Shown here piece after piece: positions 27,901 through 34,337 of a stretch of DNA of 64,000 nucleotides. This DNA comes from Kistimonas scapharcae. Lineage in GTDB: Bacteria > Pseudomonadota > Gammaproteobacteria > Pseudomonadales > Endozoicomonadaceae. The notes below the pieces were generated by a model. The model was given only the letters and a program-made list of their open reading frames with translations, was not told the DNA's origin and did no database searches. The first letter of the stretch is position 1. Every line of letters begins with the position of its first letter. Both the position numbers and the translations under genes were made by a program. The stretch lies in assembly GCF_039540975.1 (NCBI RefSeq), contig NZ_BAABFL010000481.1, positions 62,001 to 126,000 of the forward strand, read 5' to 3'.

Positions 27901-30900
27901 TGCCGGTGCAACCCCCACCTTTACCAGTGGACCACCGAACAGCCAGTTTGCCAACGCTGTCGCGTTTGATGGCAGTGCGACGACGTTCAATGTGCCGCTG
28001 AATGTCTCTGAAACCGCCTATACCGTCTCTTTCTGGTTCAGGGCCGATAATGCGGGTGGGTTACTGCAGATCGAAGGCGGTGGCCATGACCGAAATGTGT
28101 TCCTCAATGCTGACGGGACGATTACCGCCCGGGTATGGCAGGAAGAGTCCATCACCAGCACGGTAGGGGAAACCTACAACGACGGCGAGTGGCACCATGT
28201 GGTGCATACGTTCGGTGGCGCGGTGGGTGGCCAGACGCTGTATGTGGATGGTGGGGAAGTGGCCAGCGGTACGATGTCTGCCTCCACTTTTACTGGTCAG
28301 ACGCACTTACGGCTGGGATATTCGTCTCAGGGAAATACGCATCTGGACGGGGCGATTGCAGGGGTTCAGGTGTTCGATGACGCCGTGACAGCTACCGAGG
28401 TTCAGCAACTTTTTGCCCCGGACAGTGTGGTAGCCATTGATGAAAACACCACAACAGCCACCACCCTCGCGACCCTTGGCCTCACGGATCCGGACAGTGA
28501 GACAGACCCATTCGGGCAGCATTCGTTCACTGTGTCTGATAACCGGTTCGAGGTGGTCAGTGGCGAACTGCGCCTGAAGGCGGGGCAGTCGCTGGACCAT
28601 GAGACCGAGGACAGGATTACTGTCACAGTTACGGCCACGGATAACAACGGCACTGGTTTGTCTGCCGACAAGGTGTTCACCGTCTTGGTGCAGGATGTCA
28701 ACGAAGCGCCGGTGGTCACCGCATCAAGCCCTGTCAGCTATACCGAAGGGGATGGTGATGTCGCTGTGCTGGATTCCCTGTCACTGACCGATCCTGAAGG
28801 TACCCTGGAAAGCGCCACGGTGCAGTTCACCGAGCATGACTGCCAGAGCCATGTGGCGGAAGACCGGCTCAACTTCACCGACCAGAATGGCATCACCGGC
28901 AGCTATGACGCCGCCACCGGCACCCTGACCCTGACCGGCAGCGCCAGTGTGGCGGACTACCAGGCGGCGCTGCGCAGTATTACCTACACCAACCTGTCCG
29001 ATAGCCCGGATACGGATGACCGCATCCTGTCGGTCACGGTGAACGACGGTTCGCTGGACAGTAATGCTGGCAATACCACGCTCTCTATTGCCGACGTCAA
29101 TGATGGCCCGGTCATCACCGGCGCCGGCACTGCGCTCAGTGAAACCGTGGATACCGCGAACCAGGAAGGGCTGGCCCAGCATATCCAGATTACCCGATCC
29201 GGCTCCCATACCTTCACAGTGGGCGAAACAATTGAGTTGACGTTCACCAACAGTGCGGATACCAGTGAAACCTATACGGTCTCATTCACCATTACCGATA
29301 CCGCACTCCATCGTATTGCTATTGGATTGACCAATGCGATTATCAACGCTGATCCCGGTATCGGTTGCCATGTCAGCGTGGTGTCTGAGGGCGGGAACCC
29401 GATCAGTTCCACCTACCGTAACGTGATCGGGTTTGATGACCCGAACCGTCCGCCCTTCACGCTGACAACTGTCATCAAGGATTCTGCGGACCAGGTGGTC
29501 GCCACCGATGTGAACATGATGAATAACGCTGGTGCGGTGCAAGGTGTGAATTATAACGGTGCCGGCACTGCCGGCACTGCCGGCACTGCCCAGGTGGAAA
29601 CCCTCACCATCCCGGCCGGGCTGCAGGCGGGACAAACGGTACGGTTCTACATCGATGACCTGGAGGTCAGCCACACCGTGGTCGCGGGTGAAAGTGAAAC
29701 CGATATCCGTGATGCCCTGCTTGGCCAGATGACCGGTTTTGACCTGAGCCGGATCGTGACACCCACCGCCAGCGGAACCGACGCTATCACCCTCACGGCG
29801 GTCAAACCGGGCGTCGCATTTAACGCTTACGGTATCACCACCTCCGTGACCAATGCCTTCACGCTGTCCGTGGATGAAAACAGCGCGACGGATACCGTGG
29901 TGGGTATCGTGGGCGCCAATGACCTGGATGGCGACAGCGACACCCTGACCTGGAGCCTGACCGATGATGCCGGCGGCCGGTTCGCCATCAACAGCGCGAC
30001 CGGTGAAGTCACCGTGGCCGGTGCACTGGACCATGAAAGCGCCGACAGTCACACCATTACCGTCCAGGTATCCGATGGTGAGGCGACTTCAACTCAGCAG
30101 CTGACCATTCAGGTGGCGGATATTAATGATGCGCCGGAATTAAGCACTACGCTGGATACGGCCGTCAGCAATGAGGCCATGGTCAACACCGATACCGACA
30201 GCACTCAGAATGAAGCGGTGCTGACACCCATGTCCGATGGCGGTTACCTCGCGGTCTGGCACTCCGAAGAAAACGGCGGTCATGCCATCAAGGCGCAGAA
30301 GTATGCGTATGTGGATGTCAGCCGAGACATTACTATCGGAGATCACAGCTTTGAGAGTGTGAACCTCTCGAATGGTGGTTGGCAGCAGGCTCCTGCCGCC
30401 AGTGCCTGGACCTTTACCGGATCCTTACTGGGTATCCATGATTATGGCGCAAACCATTTGTCGGCTGAAGCCAGCGACGGGGAAAACGTCGCTTTTATCA
30501 ATACGGCCGGCGGTACGATCAGCCAGACCTTGTCAGAAACCTTTGACCGTTCCAGCGACTATACACTACAGGTTGACATTGGTAACAGGCAGGATGCGGC
30601 GGGCATGGGTAATTATACTGTCCGCCTTTCTGCCGGTGGTGTAGTGCTGGTGAGTGATGGTTCAGTAACACCGAATGAAGGTGAATTTGCCACCTTGACC
30701 CTGAATCTCAGTGGTACGTCGATACCAGCAGATTCTGCGGCCATCGGGGAACCGTTAACTATTGAACTGATTAATGACGATGGTACCCACCAGGTATCTT
30801 TCGACAATGTCCGCCTGACGGCCACCACGCCGGAACTGCAGCCTGAGGGGAATGAGGTTCAGGTGGATACCACGACGCTTATTGAGGATCAGTACGTCCA

Positions 30901-33900
30901 TCTCCCTCAGGTGGCAACACTGGCGAATGGCAATTATGCCGTTGTCTGGGAACAGTTTGATCCGAACAGCTTCGCGGCGACCAAAATGCGGGTGTTTGCA
31001 GCGGATGGCACTGAAGTTAAAGGGGAGTTTGAAATCAGCACGGCCAGTGGCAGCCACTATAAGCCGGATGTCATCGCGCTCAGTGGCAATCGTTTTCTGG
31101 TCACGAATACCCATAGTCTGGATGTGAAGGCGACGATACTGGACAGCGAGGGCAACACGCTGGAGACGGTGACTGCCGGTAACGTGGGTGGATGGCAGTG
31201 GGGTGGCCCGGAAGCGACCGCCCTGGACAATGGTGGTTTCGCCCTGGTCTGGCGTTTAAGTGGAACCACCGCGGATGACAGCGCCAGGATCCAGTTTTTT
31301 GACAGTGACGGAAACAACACCTCCGGGGAAATTGCATTTGGTGGCGCTATCAATGCCAATGACCCCCATTTTGAGATTGACACCCTGAGCAATGGTGATG
31401 TTGTCACGGTCTACCAGAGTGGCGACAACCTGTTCTTCCAGCGCTGGTCTGACACCGGTACCCAGCAGGGTTCCCCGGTTCAGATCAACACGTCAGTGGC
31501 GCCGGATATTTCCGCGTTGGCCGAGGCCTCCATTGAAGCGCTGAGCGACGGTGGCTTCTTTGTGGTCTGGCGCAGTACCTCGCAGGATGCGGACGGAACC
31601 CAGGGTGTCTATGGGCGACGCTTTGATGCCGATGGCAACCCGCTGACCGGTGAAATTGCCATCAACAGCACGTCGGCGGATAACCAGTTTGATCCTTCCG
31701 TGGTTCAGCTCGAAAGCGGCGCTTTGCAGGTGCTGTGGACCTCGAATCAGGATGGCAATGACAACATCTATAGCGCTTCCGTCGGGCTGGGGGGCAATCA
31801 GGTCAATGAAAATGCCGCGCATGGCACTCTCGTTGGCCGCGCCAGTGCCACGGATGTGGATGATGGCGATACCCTGACCTATGAACTGGTCAATGATGCC
31901 GGTGGCCGCTTTGCCATTGATGCATCGACCGGCGACATCACGGTGGCCGATGGCACCCGTCTGGATCATGAAACCGATGCCTCCCACACCATCCGGGTGC
32001 GGGTGACCGACAGCGGCAGCCTGACTGCCGAGCAGGACATGGTCATCCAGGTGCAGGATGTGAATGAGGCACCGGAAGTGTCCGGCGCAGTGACGGTGAC
32101 AGCGCCGGAGAATCTGGACGCCCATACGGTGACCGAGGCCTTCCTGCTCGGCAATGCCTCCGATGTGGATGGCGACACCCTGAGCGTGCAGGATGTCAGC
32201 ATCAATGGCGTGACGGCGCACCGGCATGATTTTCAGGCCAGTTTCTCAGCGGGCACGGGCGGTAGCGTCGCTATTAATGGAAATACACTTACATTGACGT
32301 CTGGTGCAGAAGAGAATGTCGTGTTGATTGATACCACCGGTGGGGGTACCCGTGGTACTGACCTGCATCTGGATTTTACGGTTGCGCCGAGGGATAACAG
32401 CACAACCCGCAACAACTTCATCGTCTTTGATTACGTGGATGCCAATAACTACAAGACCATTGGTAGCTATGATGGAAGTGATTCACCGCATTGGGTTGTT
32501 GAGCAATGGACTGGCGGTACAGCAACCCGATTGTCTGAATTTAATGAAACCAGTGCTAATGCCAACATCAACACTGACCGCCATTACGAGGTGGATATTA
32601 TCGATAATCGGGTGAGCCTGACCGTCGATGGTGTGGAAAAGATTGCCCACCAGTTCAGTGAAAATATCAGTGACGGTGAGATCGGTGTCATGAATCGCGC
32701 GACCTCCGTTTCCACTTATACCCTCAACGGCGCAGACTGGGATATCTACCCGGATAACCAGCATGCCGTCTACGATAACAACGACGGCACCTGGACCATC
32801 CTGCCCGGTGACGATCTCGCGGGTGACCTGACGCTGGATTACAGCGTCTCCGATGGGGAGCTCACCACCGCCGCTACGGCAGTGATTCCCGTGGATCGAT
32901 CACCGGATGCCAGCATTGAACTCAGCGATACCTCGGGCATCAGTGACGATGTGCTGCCGGTGGAAACCACTGCCGGTGGAGATCCGCTGACAGTGACCTC
33001 GGTGAACGGCCAGGCGGTGGCCACCACGGGTACAACGAGTATCGACGGCGAGTTCGGTACCCTGGATATCGCTGCCGACGGCAGCTGGACCTATAACCTG
33101 GATGCGGCCTATGCGAGTGTGGATCTGGACAGCAACCTGGTAGCTCGGTGGACCTTCGATGAAGGTACCGGCACCACGGTTGCGGACAGTTCAACCGTCG
33201 ATAGTATCGCGGATAACGGTACGCTGAATGGCGCGACATTTGCCAGTGAGGGTATTAGCGGCAGTGCAGTGGCGTTTGATGGCAGCAATGACCGCATTGA
33301 TGTGGCGAATTCTACTGAACTCAATACCTATACCGGCACCAAGTCTGCCTACACCATCAGTCTTGCCTTTAAAGTCGATCCGGCCAATGCCCTGACGGGC
33401 ACCCAGGTTCTGTATGAACAGGGCGGAGGGGCCAATGGTTTCAATATTTATATTCGTGACGGCAATTTATACGTTGGCGCATGGAGTGAATCGACTGGTT
33501 GGAACGGTACGTATGTCAGTACCAATCTGAATGGGTTGGCGTCTGGCTGGCACAGTGTTTCCCTTGTGCTGGATGCCACCAGCGCAACAGCCAGCGAAAG
33601 GACGCTGACGGGCTATCTGGATGGTATGGCGTTTGGTACCAACACGGGGGCACAGGCAGTCAACCCCCATAGCGGCGCCATCGCTTTTGGGGGGATGAGC
33701 CAAGATACACAGATTGATACGGGTGACCTGACGGGCGATGGGAATTATTTCCAGGGTGAGATTGATGAAGCCCGGATTTACAACCGGGCGTTGACCGATG
33801 CAGAGGCCAGAGTGCTGGGGCAGATGGATAAGTCGGAAACCTTCACCTATGACGTTTCGGATGGCACACATACCAGCACCGCCACACTGGCCATTGACGT

Positions 33901-34285
33901 GCAGCATACCCTCGACAGTACGGATGGCATCAGTGGCACGGTGGGTGATGAAACCCTGACTGGCACCGCCTTCGGTGAACGGATTGAGGGGCTGGCCGGT
34001 ATGGATACCCTGATCGGCAACGACGGCGATGATTTCCTGGTCGGCGGCCTTGGCAACGATACGATGACCGGTGGCACCGGCTCCGATACGTTTGTCTGGA
34101 TTGCCGGCCACGAAGGCACAGCGTCTTCGGTGGCTATTGATACCATCACGGATTTCAACGCCACGCCCGGCGGGGATGTCACCCAGAAAATCATCCTTCA
34201 GGGGGTTGACCTGTCAGGCCTTGGGGATAACACGGCGATTTTGAATACCCTGTTGCAGAATGGAAATCTGCACATTAACGGTTGA
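21947..34285 (+). CDS. Giant type I-secreted adhesin 1 (VCBS/cadherin/LamG mosaic with RTX C-terminus), 4112 residues
   Basis: Surface adhesin without a Sec signal, expected to leave through the type I system encoded just upstream. In order: a polar, acidic, Pro/Gln/Arg-rich N-terminus (1-225) with a repeated DQYSQS motif; VCBS/tandem-95 and cadherin-like repeats (226-560); a jelly-roll-like insert (565-710); more repeats; a second such insert (943-1105); three LamG-like modules (about 1216-1440, 1545-1740, 1957-2160) alternating with cadherin repeats; an unfamiliar region (2400-2645); a VW-type beta-propeller-like stretch (2735-3280) interrupted by an inserted domain; then a shared C-terminal block with nested concanavalin-like and LamG domains, RTX nonapeptides (GGLGNDTMTGGTGSDTF) and the type I target domain. 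Compared with adhesin 2, about 41 residues are missing inside that target domain. DxDxD/DGD calcium-binding sites are abundant. No LapG-type cleavage site was recognised. Confidence 0.92.
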   Translation: MADKEAREPENQNKDESQPREGAPQQAPTDGQSHQQPDEDALDQAVVLGADQYDKSAIRRDGLQRPGEPEPEEAQGRTAALNRDQYSQSEINQPAAEMDTTLTRRSDPESRKEEPEQQEESLGRTTALNRDQYSQSAINQPSTNTETSTPRRSEPTSRVSGTQKPEADTFHSQMPKVDRTEESVLIVQEPSVRVVIGERGGPAPVQRVEAKEPTAEESSAPEPAARVNQAPVAHADRGEGRADSQFEIDVLANDTDGNADDTPATFTLDQVQIVGHTGPAGAGQVTIVNNRLVFTPGTDFDALAEGETATVTVRYQMSDDEGASASSTATVIVTGVNAAPDAADDTLLVQEGGSHTFTVADFGFRDIDTSDTLQSVTITRLPAAGSLILNNEAVTAGQVITAAELAALTFTPAANANGDGYADLQFTVSDGRADSPVRTLTIAVGEVNDAPTAQDKTLSINEDGSHTFAATDFGFNDIDTGDTLQSVTITRLPSVGSLTLNDTPVSLNQVITASGIGNLKYAPAAHASGNRYADLQFTVSDGELSSSAQTVTFNVTAVTDAPTIALDNDVLAFDEELIADTDDQAAWDVTGSAAFWSGDRLVMNAGDTPVSGVIEQSFTVHQAINYALTFNYQAVNTNPVSTRVDIINEATGTVLASQTISASSTVFRQLSLDFNANFSGTAILRLTDVSTTGDGRNMVLEDFSLMANTVDNPGVLPRVTGVEDQAIAVDLAVATPDVDGSETLAIELSGIPSGVVLGDGTNTLTSTGAAIDVSDWDLGSLTLTPPANSHDDFTFTVKATATETATGATNVTNQALTVHIEAVNDAPTAQDKTLSVNEDGSHTFVAGDFGFADVDTGDTLQSVTITRLPSVGSLTLNDSPVTLNQVITAANIGNLKYAPAAHASGNSYADLQFTVSDGELSSSAQTVTFNVTPVTDAPTVELNNDVYGDLSLDTNLISNGQFATNSDWTLSGSVGISPSRQSLGFSGGESPVTGVAEQTFAIHPDINYSLSLGFASANTNPVSGRIEIIDVDSGTVLASQNVNTSSPTYQTLNLDFTGIATGNAMIRITDTTAITNSRDLYVDNVSIQATSANNSHISTGVGLYVQEDQVIVVDLDVATQDSDGSETLAFELSGIPSGVVLSDGTNTLTSTGTVIDVSDWNLGSLTLTPPANNHDDFTFTVKATATETATSTTNVTTQAINVHIEAVNDPPVIAEGDTVDTSAAFVFSEGSGTTVADQSGNDNGMTLSGSATWGTGHDGTGNALEMDGSSSAAINGLETGGAMTVAAWVEFDATGNWARIIDFGNGAAQHNIVLGSNIENGLGVHIYNGTGQRIGQLEVPDVIAANQWAHVAFTIDDAGQITLYVDGASVGTATMTTGAPPEVLVRSNNLVGADNWNANQRLDGRLDDLMIVNESLDANQISNLYQASELSDFIDAHFTLDENSANGTVVGQVSGSDTEDGTNVTYSLADNAGGRFAINSTTGEITVADSNLLDHETDGSHTLRVRVTDSGGLSSERDFVVQVADVNEAISDLTFTPDAAHAISAPVADHEWHFDNSYDSEAGSQAFTGATPTFTTGPNSHVANAVEFDGSAMDFKVPLDVSETAYTVSFWFRADNAGGLLQIQASAQTSHDRNIFLNADGTISSRLWSEETVTSASGETYNDGQWHHVVHTFGGSVGGQVLYVDGEAVATGSKVSSSFTSQTHLRLGYSTSGNTHLDGAIGGLQVFEQAVTANDVQLLMGSVDAVIDENTTAAVTIGTLSLVDPDNVDEAFGQHNYTVSDNRFEVVNGELRLKAAQSLDHETESSINVTVTATDNNNTGFSRSETFTILVQDVNEAPTAQDKTLSLNEDESHTFAAADFGFSDVDDGDSLQSVTITRLPSDGSLTLNDVAVTANEVITAADLGNLKYTPAANAHGTGYADLQFTASDGTADSGVQTLTFDVASVNDAPDISATVDPARATTGPTADHAWNFDNSYDSEAGGQAFAGATPTFTSGPPNSQFANAVAFDGSATTFNVPLNVSETAYTVSFWFRADNAGGLLQIEGGGHDRNVFLNADGTITARVWQEESITSTVGETYNDGEWHHVVHTFGGAVGGQTLYVDGGEVASGTMSASTFTGQTHLRLGYSSQGNTHLDGAIAGVQVFDDAVTATEVQQLFAPDSVVAIDENTTTATTLATLGLTDPDSETDPFGQHSFTVSDNRFEVVSGELRLKAGQSLDHETEDRITVTVTATDNNGTGLSADKVFTVLVQDVNEAPVVTASSPVSYTEGDGDVAVLDSLSLTDPEGTLESATVQFTEHDCQSHVAEDRLNFTDQNGITGSYDAATGTLTLTGSASVADYQAALRSITYTNLSDSPDTDDRILSVTVNDGSLDSNAGNTTLSIADVNDGPVITGAGTALSETVDTANQEGLAQHIQITRSGSHTFTVGETIELTFTNSADTSETYTVSFTITDTALHRIAIGLTNAIINADPGIGCHVSVVSEGGNPISSTYRNVIGFDDPNRPPFTLTTVIKDSADQVVATDVNMMNNAGAVQGVNYNGAGTAGTAGTAQVETLTIPAGLQAGQTVRFYIDDLEVSHTVVAGESETDIRDALLGQMTGFDLSRIVTPTASGTDAITLTAVKPGVAFNAYGITTSVTNAFTLSVDENSATDTVVGIVGANDLDGDSDTLTWSLTDDAGGRFAINSATGEVTVAGALDHESADSHTITVQVSDGEATSTQQLTIQVADINDAPELSTTLDTAVSNEAMVNTDTDSTQNEAVLTPMSDGGYLAVWHSEENGGHAIKAQKYAYVDVSRDITIGDHSFESVNLSNGGWQQAPAASAWTFTGSLLGIHDYGANHLSAEASDGENVAFINTAGGTISQTLSETFDRSSDYTLQVDIGNRQDAAGMGNYTVRLSAGGVVLVSDGSVTPNEGEFATLTLNLSGTSIPADSAAIGEPLTIELINDDGTHQVSFDNVRLTATTPELQPEGNEVQVDTTTLIEDQYVHLPQVATLANGNYAVVWEQFDPNSFAATKMRVFAADGTEVKGEFEISTASGSHYKPDVIALSGNRFLVTNTHSLDVKATILDSEGNTLETVTAGNVGGWQWGGPEATALDNGGFALVWRLSGTTADDSARIQFFDSDGNNTSGEIAFGGAINANDPHFEIDTLSNGDVVTVYQSGDNLFFQRWSDTGTQQGSPVQINTSVAPDISALAEASIEALSDGGFFVVWRSTSQDADGTQGVYGRRFDADGNPLTGEIAINSTSADNQFDPSVVQLESGALQVLWTSNQDGNDNIYSASVGLGGNQVNENAAHGTLVGRASATDVDDGDTLTYELVNDAGGRFAIDASTGDITVADGTRLDHETDASHTIRVRVTDSGSLTAEQDMVIQVQDVNEAPEVSGAVTVTAPENLDAHTVTEAFLLGNASDVDGDTLSVQDVSINGVTAHRHDFQASFSAGTGGSVAINGNTLTLTSGAEENVVLIDTTGGGTRGTDLHLDFTVAPRDNSTTRNNFIVFDYVDANNYKTIGSYDGSDSPHWVVEQWTGGTATRLSEFNETSANANINTDRHYEVDIIDNRVSLTVDGVEKIAHQFSENISDGEIGVMNRATSVSTYTLNGADWDIYPDNQHAVYDNNDGTWTILPGDDLAGDLTLDYSVSDGELTTAATAVIPVDRSPDASIELSDTSGISDDVLPVETTAGGDPLTVTSVNGQAVATTGTTSIDGEFGTLDIAADGSWTYNLDAAYASVDLDSNLVARWTFDEGTGTTVADSSTVDSIADNGTLNGATFASEGISGSAVAFDGSNDRIDVANSTELNTYTGTKSAYTISLAFKVDPANALTGTQVLYEQGGGANGFNIYIRDGNLYVGAWSESTGWNGTYVSTNLNGLASGWHSVSLVLDATSATASERTLTGYLDGMAFGTNTGAQAVNPHSGAIAFGGMSQDTQIDTGDLTGDGNYFQGEIDEARIYNRALTDAEARVLGQMDKSETFTYDVSDGTHTSTATLAIDVQHTLDSTDGISGTVGDETLTGTAFGERIEGLAGMDTLIGNDGDDFLVGGLGNDTMTGGTGSDTFVWIAGHEGTASSVAIDTITDFNATPGGDVTQKIILQGVDLSGLGDNTAILNTLLQNGNLHING
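22082..22373 (+). repeat. Three degenerate copies of a DQY(S/D)-xS-xI motif in the adhesin 1 N-terminus
   Basis: Copies read VLGADQYDKSAIRR (from about 22082), TAALNRDQYSQSEINQP (about 22180) and TTALNRDQYSQSAINQP (about 22318). Copies 2 and 3 are nearly identical at the DNA level and about 138 bases apart. They lie before the first VCBS-like repeat, in the part of the protein that exits last. Confidence 0.75.
23286..24765 (+). repeat. Near-identical cadherin-like repeat pair inside adhesin 1
   Basis: The segments at about 23286-23630 and 24415-24765 encode almost the same 113 residues (DAPTAQDKTLS...HTF...SVTITRLPSVGSLTLND...GNLKYAPAAHASGN...YADLQFTVSDGELSSSAQTVTFNVT). A more diverged relative lies at 22960-23285 and another at 27455-27790. 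Between the close pair sits a jelly-roll-like insert and a different repeat, so the duplicated unit is about 1.1 kb. Confidence 0.8.
29561..29587 (+). repeat. Three perfect 9-base direct repeats in adhesin 1
   Basis: The unit GCCGGCACT occurs three times in tandem, encoding Ala-Gly-Thr three times. The unit length is a multiple of three, so slippage would change protein length without a frameshift. Confidence 0.9.
32084..34285 (+). repeat. C-terminal block of adhesin 1 duplicated in adhesin 2
   Basis: About 730 residues from TVTAPENLDAHTVTEAFLL to the stop align nearly end to end with 41752-44108 of adhesin 2, including the nested concanavalin-like and LamG modules. DNA differs at many third positions, so the duplication is not recent. 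The adhesin 1 copy lacks about 123 bases near 34160. Confidence 0.88.
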
Positions 34286-34337
34286 GCGGTTCCGGGGAGG
34301 ACCGCTTGTGTTGTACAGCCATGGATAGGGAGGTCGT

